Shown: positions 26,614 to 35,542, counted from the first letter of the stretch. The stretch: 64,000 nt of DNA from Pleionea litopenaei (GCF_031198435.1 NZ_CP133548.1:3692001-3756000), one strand, 5' to 3'. Notes: a model not told the origin generated them from the letters alone. Program-made: numbers and translations.

Positions 26614-27951
26614 TCACTTAAGCGGAGCTGCCTTGCGATTAACAGGATATCGGGTCTTTGATATTTTTACCGCCCTAGGCCGATTAGGCTTAGGGCGTTT
26701 GTCTATAAAAAGGATAGACAAGTCGCCACGCAGACTTTTCAGACGCTTTGGCGTATTACCCGGAGACACCGCTTTACTCATCACTTTTAGTTGACTCGCA
26801 ATGAACTGACAAGCGTACTTAAAACTGATTTCGTTGGGCATTCGACCATGCTCTACTGCTGCTTGGCTGGCTTCTCGTCTCACCAAGTTATAACCAAGTA
26901 ATAGCCCCCATAACTCTTGATAGACAAGCTCGACCGTCTTACTTCTCAACACCAAAGCATTGTGTTGCATCGAACTTTTTATGTCTCGATACCCCAATTC
27001 AATTTCCCATCTTTCGTGATAAAGCTCGGCGACGGATTTTGCATCGTAGTCTTCCCTAGACAGGGACGTAAACACGGTTTTCTGCTTACCCGCAACTTGA
27101 TAGGTGACTGCTCTGACTTTCCATTTCTCAGGTAGGTTAGGATTCTTCTTGCGTGCCTGTGGAGAGACTTTCATTTCAACCAGCATGTCATCGCTCTCTT
27201 TCTCATCCAGAAGTGTGTATTTCACCCCTTTCTTTGCAGGTAACAACCAATGTCTGTTCGAGCCACTATTTTGGAGAGAAAGCAGTAAGTCTGCGCCATA
27301 AAACCCCTTATCTAATAAGGTTACAGAGTTATCAGGTAGGGAGTTAATAAAGGGCATAGCAAGGGCAATTTCTCCACGACGATATGGGCTTATGGCTGCA
27401 TCCACAATAACATGGGAGCGAACATTCATCATGGTGACCACCCTTAATACCGGATGAGGTGTCTGCCTGTCACTAGATGTATTACCTGAACCAAAATGTT
27501 CTCTTAGTTCCGGTGTATCAGCGGTCCGAAAAAGAGCACCATCAACAGCAAAGACTTGTAAACCTTGCCAAGTATCTTCAGGGTAACGTTCTAGACCCCA
27601 AGTGTGACCACATTGCCTAAACAGCCATTCCGGAGCGGCTTTACCAAGACGTTGTCTTGCTTGCGTTAGAGCACTTTTTGCTAACAACTCCTCATCAGCC
27701 AGTCCTTCTGCACAGACATTCATTCGCCGGGCTACTTCTGCAATAGGCTCATTGCGGAAGAACGCCATCCCGACAATGAGCCAAAGAACCATATCACTAG
27801 GTAAACGACGTCGGCGAATAGTCGCTTTATCGGAAAGTGTTGCCGCTTTGGCAATCCACTCATCAGGAATATGCTCAGAGAAAGTGGTTAACTGAGCGAC
27901 ATCAACGGGACTTTCTTCAAGAAAGTCGGCAAAACAGTTTTGGATAGACAT
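26614..27951 (-). CDS. IS4-family transposase (copy 2)
   Basis: 445 residues, identical to the product at 4473-5810, with the same DDE and YREK motifs intact. The gene lies downstream of ssrA in the same direction and would receive its read-through, but the hairpin and T-tract at 27951-27986 intervene right before the ATG. Identity of the two copies supports recombination between them as the way the island entered and a ready way for it to leave. Confidence 0.9.
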   Translation of the reverse strand: MSIQNCFADFLEESPVDVAQLTTFSEHIPDEWIAKAATLSDKATIRRRRLPSDMVLWLIVGMAFFRNEPIAEVARRMNVCAEGLADEELLAKSALTQARQRLGKAAPEWLFRQCGHTWGLERYPEDTWQGLQVFAVDGALFRTADTPELREHFGSGNTSSDRQTPHPVLRVVTMMNVRSHVIVDAAISPYRRGEIALAMPFINSLPDNSVTLLDKGFYGADLLLSLQNSGSNRHWLLPAKKGVKYTLLDEKESDDMLVEMKVSPQARKKNPNLPEKWKVRAVTYQVAGKQKTVFTSLSREDYDAKSVAELYHERWEIELGYRDIKSSMQHNALVLRSKTVELVYQELWGLLLGYNLVRREASQAAVEHGRMPNEISFKYACQFIASQLKVMSKAVSPGNTPKRLKSLRGDLSILFIDKRPKPNRPRAVKISKTRYPVNRKAAPLK

Positions 27952-27956
27952 AAAAA

Positions 27957-27986
27957 AATCGGAAACCTATAAACAGGTTTCCGATT
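27957..27986 (-). terminator. IS-borne terminator now serving ssrA
   Basis: Same hairpin as at 5816-5845: AATCGGAAACC / GGTTTCCGATT with a 7-T tail on the minus strand. Because the original ssrA terminator is broken by the IS, this is the first complete intrinsic terminator downstream of ssrA. Confidence 0.75.
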
Positions 27987-28036
27987 GTCTCTCATCAGAA
28001 GGATCGGTCAACCGATCCTTATCTGATCTACATTGC

Positions 28037-28051
28037 ACCTTTCGGTGAGCC
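28037..28051 (-). terminator. broken half of the original ssrA terminator
   Basis: On the minus strand the remaining part is GGCTCACCGAAAGGT; the missing GGGCC and T-tract lie at 4443-4452 on the far side of the island. Rejoined they give GGCTCACC-GAAA-GGTGGGCC followed by six T. Confidence 0.8.
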
Positions 28052-28061
28052 TTATTTTGTT

Positions 28062-28407
28062 TGGTGGAGCCGGCGGGAATCGAACCCGCGTCCGCAAATC
28101 CTCTGCTTAAGGTTCTACATGTGTAGTCTCGTCTTTAATTTAACCTAGCAGTTTCCGACGGACAGGAGCTGATAGGTGAGCTTGTTTAAGTTTAGCGGTT
28201 GGGCCACAAGCAAGCTTACCCGCGAGTCCCTGTGTATGTCTGTCGAGTTCCTACCAAGGACGCTCAGAGTCGACAGTTAGCCTTAAGCGGCTAAAGCGTA
28301 GTTTTCGTCGTTTGCGACTATTAAATTCAGCTAGTGTTTACGAGGTTCGCTGACACCTCGACATGCCCCTTAAGTTTTGTAATCCACGTCGAAGCCAGGT
28401 CGGCCCC
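28062..28407 (-). ncRNA. ssrA: transfer-messenger RNA (tmRNA)
   Basis: 346 nt. The 5' end reads GGGGCCGACCTGGCTTCGAC and the 3' end GGTTCGATTCCCGCCGGCTC-CACCA, forming the tRNA-Ala-like acceptor and T arm. The resume codon and tag are within GCAAACGACGAAAACTACGC-TTTAGCCGCTTAA, giving ANDENYALAA, the gammaproteobacterial tag that rescues stalled ribosomes and marks proteins for ClpXP. CCA is encoded. Its terminator has been interrupted by the IS-bounded island, but the mature RNA sequence is intact. Confidence 0.97.
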
Positions 28408-28639
28408 AAAATCGATAAAACTTAAAGATTGATTGTTAAAACTAACAATTGGGGTCATTATCCCATAATCAAGAGTTTCAGGCTATTATTTAAAACATGT
28501 TGAATTATATGAATTTTTCGCAGAGGCTGCGAAATGGGTCATGGTTCACAAGTTGAGATATTGGTGTATTTGCCAAACACTCGAAAATACGTACACTAAG
28601 CTGAATAATTACAATAACTTAAACGGGGGCAGTTCTCGC

Positions 28640-29440
28640 GTGGAGTCGCAGTCAAACCCACAGTGGCAGTACCAGTACCGTTCTGATCCTGGGCGTGTTC
28701 GTGAATTGAACGAAGATGCTTGTTTGTGCAATCCGGAGCTCGGGCTTTGGGTCGTGGCCGACGGTATGGGCGGACATTCGTGCGGTGAAGTGGCCAGCGC
28801 GTTAGCCATTGAGTCCATTGAGCGGAGCATTGCGTCTGGGATTGGTTTAGCTGATGCGGTGCAGCAGGCGCACTTAGACATCCTCGCTGCCGCCGATAAT
28901 GGTAATGGTGCCGATGGCATGGGAACGACAGTAGTCGCCCTACAAGACTTTGGCGAAGGTTATCGCATAGCGTGGGTCGGCGATTCGCGAGCCTACGTTT
29001 GGGATGGCGCAACGGGGCGTCTATCTCGAGTAACCCAAGATCACTCGCTGGTGGAAAGGTTGTTGTCATCGGGATTGATTTCCGCGGAAGAGGCGAAGTC
29101 GCATCCGCAACGTCATCTCATAACTCAATGCCTCGGTTCAAAAGAGTTAGAGCGAGTCAAGGTAGATGAAGTAACATTGGAGTGGCAACCCGAACAAGTC
29201 ATGTTATTGTGCAGTGATGGCTTAACGGAAGAGTTAGCCGACAACGACATGTTAACGATTTTCTCAGCTCAAACCGATTTAGAGAAGTCTGCTGATCGAT
29301 TATTACGCATGGCGCTGAATAAAGGAGGCCAAGATAACATTTCAATTATCTTGGTGAAGTCGCCAAAAGATCGGCCGAGTGGGCTTGCGGGCGCATTTTA
29401 TGGGCTAAAGGTTTGGTTTCGCAAAATATTAAAAAAGTAA
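28640..29440 (+). CDS. PP2C-family Ser/Thr protein phosphatase
   Basis: About 266 residues from a GTG at 28640 with GGGGG upstream; the frame is open back to an ATG at 28541, but that extension is not family-like. The enzyme removes phosphate from Ser/Thr using two metal ions. Signature motifs are all present: RVRELNEDACL (first metal Asp/Glu), VVADGMGGHSCGEVAS, GMGTTVVAL, AWVGDSRAYVWD, LLCSDGLTEEL and GGQDNISIILV with the last metal Asp. The C-terminus is basic and ends LKVWFRKILKK. It heads a cluster with an FHA protein and a transmembrane kinase, and likely reverses that kinase. No type VI secretion genes are nearby. Confidence 0.88.
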   Translation: MESQSNPQWQYQYRSDPGRVRELNEDACLCNPELGLWVVADGMGGHSCGEVASALAIESIERSIASGIGLADAVQQAHLDILAAADNGNGADGMGTTVVALQDFGEGYRIAWVGDSRAYVWDGATGRLSRVTQDHSLVERLLSSGLISAEEAKSHPQRHLITQCLGSKELERVKVDEVTLEWQPEQVMLLCSDGLTEELADNDMLTIFSAQTDLEKSADRLLRMALNKGGQDNISIILVKSPKDRPSGLAGAFYGLKVWFRKILKK

Positions 29441-29540
29441 TAACAAAGTAATAAAAGGCAGGGAGCATAAGGGATACGGAAAGCACGATACTTAGGACAG
29501 TTGAACAGGAAGTTTATTGGTTAAATTAAGTGGGGTAACT

Positions 29541-30059
29541 ATGACCGATAAAAAGCAAAAAGTAGGTCCTCAAGGCACACAGGTCTTTGACCTGAGTGAA
29601 GTTGAGAGTCTGCTTGCGAAGGAATTAAAAGAACAACATACCGATGGCAATGGTCATCCTGCTTTGGTTGGGATCAGCAAGCCGTTTTCTGGGCAAAAAT
29701 TCCTGTTAACGCAAAAAAAATATCAAGTTGGACGAACCGCCGACAGCGATATTCGAATCGATGAGCCAAGCGTCTCTTCGACTCATGCGAAAGTTGTTTA
29801 TGTTGAAGATCAATGGAAGGTTGTTAACCTTTTATCTTCCAACGGCACCTATGTTAATGGCGATAAGGTGTCGGAAAGTGATATTTACCCCGGCGATCAA
29901 ATTCGCTTCGGTGGCGTAGAATTTATGTTTTGTTTGATAGATGACAAAGGAAAGTCAAAGCACGGTGCGGGAGGCAGCAGTACATTTGCGAAAGTGGCCA
30001 TTGTTGGCACTGTCGTGATTGCCGCGTTAGCCGCCGCTGCTTACCTGTTTATGAAGTAA
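29541..30059 (+). CDS. tail-anchored FHA-domain protein
   Basis: 172 residues from the ATG at 29541 (GGGG upstream); an in-frame TTG 24 bases earlier is less likely. FHA domains bind phosphothreonine. The domain occupies about residues 52-135 with the conserved YQVGRTADSDIRI, PSVSSTHAKV and NLLSSNGTYVNG blocks, so the Arg, Ser, His and Asn that contact phosphothreonine are in place. The last 22 residues are a hydrophobic helix (VAIVGTVVIAALAAAAYLFM) that would anchor it in the membrane, with the FHA domain in the cytoplasm. Lying between phosphatase and kinase, it is the likely phospho-dependent partner. TQVFD near the N-terminus may be the phospho-acceptor. Confidence 0.85.
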   Translation: MTDKKQKVGPQGTQVFDLSEVESLLAKELKEQHTDGNGHPALVGISKPFSGQKFLLTQKKYQVGRTADSDIRIDEPSVSSTHAKVVYVEDQWKVVNLLSSNGTYVNGDKVSESDIYPGDQIRFGGVEFMFCLIDDKGKSKHGAGGSSTFAKVAIVGTVVIAALAAAAYLFMK

Positions 30060-30112
30060 GCAAATGCGGCCATTTATGTGGGTTAAGCAAGCTTGGTTAA
30101 GTAAAAGGTAGG

Positions 30113-31939
30113 GTGCACGTGCAGTCTCGATTTAAAACCTCTTTAGGTCAGCCAAACGAAGGGTCGGCTGAAACAGAGGCAACATCAAACTCTGAGTCTC
30201 AGAAAACCTCGCAAGCTGCGGTTAAGCCGTACGCACGTCCTAAAAATATTGGTCGCTACAAAGTGATTGATGAGTTAGGACGTGGCGCCATGGCATACGT
30301 TTACAAAGCCTATGATCCCGAGATCGATCGCTTTCTGGCGGTGAAAGTGCTGCGCGAAGAGTTAGCGAACGACAACGATTACCGTGGCGGATTTATTCAT
30401 GAGGCGAAGCTCGCCGGACAGCTAGCGCATCCTGGCATTGTGACTGTGTATGATGTTGGCGTCGCTGACGATAAACCTTATATAGCGATGGAGTTGCTTG
30501 ATGGCATTCCGTTAGACGAATTATTGAAAAAACGTGGACGATTGAGTCTGCACTTCGTGATTTCAATTATGGTTCAGCTGACGCGCGCTTTGCATTATGC
30601 GCACAAGCAAGGTGTTACTCATCGCGATATTAAGCCCGGAAATATTATTTGTTTAGCGGATAATAAAACCGTCAAGTTAACCGATTTTGGTATTGCTCAA
30701 CTTGATGATTCGCTCGCTTCGGCGGGAAAAACGCAAGAAAAGGTGCTGGGCACTCCAGAGTATATGGCGCCCGAACAAGTTCTCGGTCATAAACTGGATG
30801 CTCGGTCAGACCTCTATTCACTCGGCACCCTGGTTTATACCATGGTGACTGGCAGTACACCGTTTCATGCCGACGATTATGGCGAGTTATTTCGACAAAT
30901 CATCAAAGACAAGCCTGCGGATATGTCGGTGGAAGGGATTGCGATACCTGACGAACTGCAAGATATCGTTCGTAAACTTTTAAGCAAGCAACCCGATAAG
31001 CGTTATCAAAGCTCGGCCGAATTAATGCGCGATATTCGTGAGTTGCTCGATGTGTTAGAAAGCAGTGCCAAAGAACAAGCGCGACCAGGATTTGTTTCTT
31101 TAAGACTTCGATGGACATTGGGTATGGCGGGCTTAGTCTCCTTAACCATGTTGATCGGATTAGTGGTGGTGTATTTTCAACAGTTTGCTTCAATGCGCAG
31201 TTTGGCGACTGACTATGGCTATTCGACAACCAGACTTATTGCGTTTGAAGTCGCAGAGCCCGTATTACTTAATGATGCAACAGCGTTAGAAGCTATTGTT
31301 AATGACCTGCGAAATAATCAAGATATTGAGTACATCAATATTCGAGATCAAAAAAACGTTGTGATTGCCTCGACCTTATCGAGTGAAGTTGGCAAGGTGT
31401 TTTCTGGGTTTAAAGAGTCTGAGCTGTTAGATGAAACAAGCAATGCCTCTATTTATACTCGTGATGTCAATGCCGATCATAAAGTCTTAGATATCGACTC
31501 AGCAATTACTTATCAAAGTAAACAAGTTGGCCGAGTGATGATTACGGTTTCAGCCGATAAATTGGTGCAATCGACAAAGTTAACTCTGCTGATTATGATC
31601 ATTTTAATGATCGTCACGCTACTGGCGGTCTTTTTTATGACGCTGGCATTTGCTCGACAAATTTCTGCACAATCGGCGCGCTTAGCCTTGGCATTAGAAA
31701 GAATGCGACGTGGCCAGTTTAATCGTCGTTTAACTGTTGAGCGAAATGATGAGTTTGGGCGAGTGAGTATTGCCTTTAATCAAATGGCAGAGTCGTTAGA
31801 AAAACGTTTTGAGAAAAAATCACCAAGGATTTCAGGTGATACTGAGAAGCTCTTAGTGACCAAACCTGATGGTCAAGAAGCCAAAGCCACGGATGATGAT
31901 GTGTCGACAGTGATTTTAGAGAAAAAGCTGAAAGGGTAA
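30113..31939 (+). CDS. transmembrane Ser/Thr kinase with sensor and HAMP domains
   Basis: 608 residues. The kinase domain is N-terminal (about 45-310) and complete: LGRGAMAYVYKA Gly loop, AVKVL lysine, HRDIKPGN catalytic loop, TDFG metal Asp and GTPEYMAPEQ. A TM helix at about 340-362 leads to a periplasmic domain of some 130 residues that resembles sensor regions of chemoreceptors, then a second TM helix (about 488-512) and a cytoplasmic HAMP domain (ALERMRRGQFNRRLTVERNDEFGRV; described). HAMP after a bacterial Ser/Thr kinase is unusual, as most carry PASTA or no output. GTG start at 30113 or 30119, behind AAAAGG. With the phosphatase and FHA protein upstream it forms a full phosphorylation circuit. 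Confidence 0.85.
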   Translation: MHVQSRFKTSLGQPNEGSAETEATSNSESQKTSQAAVKPYARPKNIGRYKVIDELGRGAMAYVYKAYDPEIDRFLAVKVLREELANDNDYRGGFIHEAKLAGQLAHPGIVTVYDVGVADDKPYIAMELLDGIPLDELLKKRGRLSLHFVISIMVQLTRALHYAHKQGVTHRDIKPGNIICLADNKTVKLTDFGIAQLDDSLASAGKTQEKVLGTPEYMAPEQVLGHKLDARSDLYSLGTLVYTMVTGSTPFHADDYGELFRQIIKDKPADMSVEGIAIPDELQDIVRKLLSKQPDKRYQSSAELMRDIRELLDVLESSAKEQARPGFVSLRLRWTLGMAGLVSLTMLIGLVVVYFQQFASMRSLATDYGYSTTRLIAFEVAEPVLLNDATALEAIVNDLRNNQDIEYINIRDQKNVVIASTLSSEVGKVFSGFKESELLDETSNASIYTRDVNADHKVLDIDSAITYQSKQVGRVMITVSADKLVQSTKLTLLIMIILMIVTLLAVFFMTLAFARQISAQSARLALALERMRRGQFNRRLTVERNDEFGRVSIAFNQMAESLEKRFEKKSPRISGDTEKLLVTKPDGQEAKATDDDVSTVILEKKLKG

Positions 31940-32090
31940 TGATTTAGGCTTACATTCTCTGCATTAGTTAAATTAACATTCCGCGACAGAATATTTAATC
32001 TACATAAACCTTAATGATAAATTAGGTCTTTTGAATGTATTTAATGAAATAAAAAATTTATATGAAGGAAAGTAGTTTAAGGAGGAAGCC

Positions 32091-32660
32091 ATGTACTTTC
32101 GAGTTTTGGAAAGAGCAATTGTTGTTACTCTGATTCTTATTTTAATTGGTTGCACGAGCAAGCTGTCAAAGATTGAAGTTGACGTTGCATCTAAGCCTAC
32201 AGAAGGAAAAGGTTACTTACTATTAGAAGTGAATACGGATATTAGTCTCAATACTGTCGAGATTAGGGGAGAGTCAAGAGTCGACTTAACAGAAAAAGAT
32301 CTTCGAGAAGGCAGTAATTACATTCTTGTACAGCTGGATGCAGGAGAGTACTACATCAATAGCGTCACGCGCAAAAGTGGATACTGGAAGTTCTCGATTA
32401 AAAGTAACGAGGAGTACTATAAATTTAGCGTTAACCCGAATTCGATTAGCTATATTGGAACTCTGGCGGTTCGAAGCAACGAGTACACAGCTCTTGAAAG
32501 CATGATATTAATCAATAACTCCTCTTTTGCACTTGAATTTATGCATGAAAGATTTCCAAATATTTTGCAGAGTAGAGTTATGATATATAGCGGTCCAGGA
32601 ACGGATGCCTTTTTAGAAAACATGCATAAGCCGGAAAATGCTTCGGAGATTACAATATGA
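32091..32660 (+). CDS. predicted lipoprotein of unknown function
   Basis: 189 residues with a clear lipoprotein signal: hydrophobic core VVTLILILI and lipobox LIGC, Cys about residue 21. Two residues after Cys are Thr-Ser, with no Asp at +2, so outer-membrane sorting is expected. The mature part is beta-rich (GKGYLLLEVNTDISLNTVEI, AGEYYINSVT, GYWKFSI), like a DUF2846-type or immunoglobulin-like sandwich, but I do not recognise the family. AAGGAGG precedes the ATG. The stop overlaps the start of the S9 peptidase gene by 4 bases (ATGA), so the two are translationally coupled and likely act together at the envelope. Confidence 0.7.
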   Translation: MYFRVLERAIVVTLILILIGCTSKLSKIEVDVASKPTEGKGYLLLEVNTDISLNTVEIRGESRVDLTEKDLREGSNYILVQLDAGEYYINSVTRKSGYWKFSIKSNEEYYKFSVNPNSISYIGTLAVRSNEYTALESMILINNSSFALEFMHERFPNILQSRVMIYSGPGTDAFLENMHKPENASEITI

Positions 32661-35467
32661 ATAAATTAGTGGGATTATTTGTAGTTGCTGGCTTACTATT
32701 TATTAACATTGTAAATGCCAATAGTTATATTGAGCCTAAAAAGTTATTTGATAACCCGACAGCTTCTAGATACATACTTAGTGAAAATGCGCAATATTTG
32801 CTAGGCAGGCGTTTGTTTAATGGAAGAGGCTACCTTGAACTTGTAAATGTTGAAGACCTCTCGTCGACTAAGTTAATTCACTTTGATTTTAGAAATCAGA
32901 CATACATTATTGATTATTTTTGGATAGATAATCACCATGTCTATTTAAAAGGATTGTACAACGGTATTGCTATGCAGTACCTAGTGAAATTGGAATTTTC
33001 TGCAGATGAAATCAAATTTGTAGTAGATAGTATTCCAGATAAATACAAGTTGCTTTCAAAAAGACTCGATAATGATGGGCGGCTCTGGGTATTAGAACGC
33101 ATTCGTACTCACCGAACTTTATACTCGTTAACTATTGATGACCTCACGAAATCAAATCCTGAAAATGCGAAGACTTTTGACTATCCACTAGACGACGCAA
33201 TAAATTACTTTTTAAATCATGATGGCAAACCGGCATTTGGTTTAACCAGTGAAAATGAAGAAATTTACGTTTGGTTGCTCGATAAGAATAATCAGTGGAA
33301 AAAATCTTATGGGTTACTGAGCACTCGGAGTAAATTTAATGTTGTAGGATGGATTGATGAGAATAAAGTCGCTGTTCTCTCAAACGAAAATACAGATAAA
33401 GTTGTTTTGATAGAGTTCGACTTATCGAAAAATGAGTATGGAGATATTCTTTTTGAACATGCTAAGTATGATCTGACCGTTGCTAGAATGAACTCAAAAG
33501 GAGAAGTAGTCTTAGTTGGCTATATGGATCACGGCATGATCAATTATGAGTACATCGATTCTGAGTTATCTGAAGAAAGACAGCGAGTGCAAGCACTTTT
33601 CGCTAATAAAAGAATTGCCATTCAGTCAATGGAAGGAAGTACACTTGTAGTTTATGCCTATGCATCGGGTGACTCCGGCTCCTTTTATTTAGTTGATATT
33701 AATAGTAATAAAATAAAACATCTTCGTTATTCGTACGATCAACACAAAGATATAAAGTTAACACCAACGGTCGTTAAAGTTGTCAAAAATCGTGAGGGTG
33801 AAGAGCTAGAAACTTATTTTACGCCGGCTGCAAAATTTTCTGATTTGAATGTGTTACTGGTGATGCCACATGGTGGACCCGTTGGTGTTCGTGACGATAA
33901 TTATTATGATCCTCTTATTCAGTTCTTGAGTAATCGAGGCTATAGCATTCTACGTGTGAATTATTCCGGAAGTACAGGCTTTGGAAAAGCTCACATGGAA
34001 AAGGGAAGGGGGCAGCTAGGTTTAAAAATCGAACGTGATATTGTCGACTCAGTTAATGCTTTGCTCAAAGAACGCTCTTTTAAAAAACGATGCTCGATAG
34101 GGTTTAGTTATGGTGGTTATTCAGCTTTTATGTTGGCTGTTGATCAACCTAATGACTATCAGTGTGTAGTCGCAGGATTTGGTATCTACGATTTAAAGCT
34201 ATTATTTAATGATTCTAATTTTGCTGCGATCAAAGAGTATAGAGAAGCCGTTGAATATGTCGTAGGTGAAGAGTCAGAAGACCTGAAAGAACGCTCTCCA
34301 GTTTATTTAGCAGATAAATTAAACTCGCCAATATTAATTGTAGGTGGAAAAGAAGATCCTCGAGCTCGAATTGAGCATTCAAATCGACTGAAGTACATGT
34401 TAGGTCAATACAAGAAGGAATATGAGTATTTATATTACAATGATACAGGACATGGACACGATTCTTGGAATTGGGATATTCATCAAGCAATTTTAACGGA
34501 TCAATTTATTCGGAAATCTCTTGAATTACCAGCTATTAAAGATAAGAAGTTAAGAGCTGAGGACTATTTTACTCTAGCATCAGCTTATGAATTTGATGAT
34601 ATTGTCGATAACAATACAGTGAAAGCAGTCGCTTTATACCGCGATGCAGCTGCTTTGGGGCATGCAAACTCCGCGTTTAATTTAGCGGCCATTGTTCATC
34701 GAGGTGATGGCGTCACAAAAAATTATAATATGGCCGTTGAATTTTATAGACGAGCCGATGAGTTAAACTTCCCCGATGCAGGAATTCGACTCTATAACAT
34801 TTATAGTGACAAATATGAAGGTCCATATGACGAGAAACTAGCGATAAAATATTTAAGGAGAGGTGCAAAACTAGAGCATCAGCCTGCCATTCAAAAGCTA
34901 GCCTCGATTTTATGCGATGCTGAAAAAATTGATAATAATTTAAGTGAGTGTATCGCAAACCTTTCTAAAATAGACACGAAAGATAAGGATTCATTTAAAA
35001 TTGTGCAATCTATCGCTGATAGTTTTTTCTCGAGTGATAATGTCGAGCGTATCGAAACGATAAAGAATTACTTTAGTACCAGTCATGCAATTGATAGTGG
35101 TCAATTAACAATTAAAAAAAACTCGCATGGAATATATCGATGGGGTCAATATAGCAAGTATGATATTGAAAAACCGGTTGAAGTTCCTGCAGAAGTTCAA
35201 TATGGCTACTATCTTAAGTTTGGCTTGAGATCACCTGTTGAAGAAGACGCAAGTAAATTGGTTCCGGTGAAAGTAAGGTGGTCCTATATAGAGGACGAAG
35301 CTGAAAAACCCTTGTTTTCAAGTTATAAAGTTTATGAAGTAGGTGCAGATTATCGCTTAAGTTACTTACTGTTAAAGGAAGAGGAAACTGTTTCTGGGAA
35401 ATATGCCTTGGAAATACTAAACCTAGAAGATGAGTTACTTTTAAGACAAGTCTTCTACATTGATTAA
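32657..35467 (+). CDS. exported S9 prolyl-oligopeptidase-type peptidase fused to Sel1 repeats
   Basis: 936 residues: signal peptide (1-21, ending VNA), an N-terminal beta-propeller-like region to about 390, then an alpha/beta-hydrolase peptidase domain with GFSYGGYSAF (Ser about 484), VGGKEDPRARIEHS (Asp) and NDTGHGHDSW (His). This is the S9 serine peptidase triad. From about 640 there are Sel1-like repeats (AVALYRDAAALGHANSAFNLA, AVEFYRRADELNFPDAG, AIKYLRRGAKLEHQPAIQKLA), then a C-terminal beta domain of some 120 residues. The Sel1 extension, which usually mediates protein binding, is uncommon on S9 peptidases. It overlaps the upstream lipoprotein gene by 4 bases. Codon use is AT-rich compared with neighbours. 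Confidence 0.82.
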   Translation: MNKLVGLFVVAGLLFINIVNANSYIEPKKLFDNPTASRYILSENAQYLLGRRLFNGRGYLELVNVEDLSSTKLIHFDFRNQTYIIDYFWIDNHHVYLKGLYNGIAMQYLVKLEFSADEIKFVVDSIPDKYKLLSKRLDNDGRLWVLERIRTHRTLYSLTIDDLTKSNPENAKTFDYPLDDAINYFLNHDGKPAFGLTSENEEIYVWLLDKNNQWKKSYGLLSTRSKFNVVGWIDENKVAVLSNENTDKVVLIEFDLSKNEYGDILFEHAKYDLTVARMNSKGEVVLVGYMDHGMINYEYIDSELSEERQRVQALFANKRIAIQSMEGSTLVVYAYASGDSGSFYLVDINSNKIKHLRYSYDQHKDIKLTPTVVKVVKNREGEELETYFTPAAKFSDLNVLLVMPHGGPVGVRDDNYYDPLIQFLSNRGYSILRVNYSGSTGFGKAHMEKGRGQLGLKIERDIVDSVNALLKERSFKKRCSIGFSYGGYSAFMLAVDQPNDYQCVVAGFGIYDLKLLFNDSNFAAIKEYREAVEYVVGEESEDLKERSPVYLADKLNSPILIVGGKEDPRARIEHSNRLKYMLGQYKKEYEYLYYNDTGHGHDSWNWDIHQAILTDQFIRKSLELPAIKDKKLRAEDYFTLASAYEFDDIVDNNTVKAVALYRDAAALGHANSAFNLAAIVHRGDGVTKNYNMAVEFYRRADELNFPDAGIRLYNIYSDKYEGPYDEKLAIKYLRRGAKLEHQPAIQKLASILCDAEKIDNNLSECIANLSKIDTKDKDSFKIVQSIADSFFSSDNVERIETIKNYFSTSHAIDSGQLTIKKNSHGIYRWGQYSKYDIEKPVEVPAEVQYGYYLKFGLRSPVEEDASKLVPVKVRWSYIEDEAEKPLFSSYKVYEVGADYRLSYLLLKEEETVSGKYALEILNLEDELLLRQVFYID

Positions 35468-35542
35468 GAATTACTAATTCAGCAGGGAAAGTTAAGTATA
35501 GTAGAAATGCGTTCTGCGGACGCTCTTCACATTTTATAAAAT

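Larger units (their letters stand above)
26604..28036 (-). mobile_element. IS4-family insertion sequence, copy 2
   Basis: Same 1433-bp length and, as far as I can read, the same sequence as copy 1, shifted by 22,141 bp. Left flank GCTATAGTGC, right flank ACCTTTCGGT, the mirror of copy 1. Its right end interrupts the ssrA terminator. Confidence 0.9.
4453..28046. mobile_element. 22-kb IS4-bounded accessory island integrated in the ssrA terminator
   Basis: Two identical-length IS copies (4463-5895 and 26604-28036) in the same orientation enclose 5896-26603. Outer flanks are both ACCTTTCGGT (4453-4462, 28037-28046); inner flanks are both GCTATAGTGC (5896-5905, 26594-26603). This X-IS-Y...Y-IS-X arrangement means a circle of 22,141 bp with one IS at site Y fused to a chromosome with an IS at site X. 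A group II intron is continuous only across the Y junction. The island holds defence, enzyme, signalling and transposon genes but no recognisable replication gene. Confidence 0.85.

Noticed and set aside
4453-28046. Classical composite transposon
   Set aside because: Would explain the matching outer flanks but not the exact inner duplication or the group II intron that becomes continuous across it.
28596-29069. Overlapping minus-strand frames within the PP2C gene
   Set aside because: Shadows of a gene with intact metal-binding motifs.
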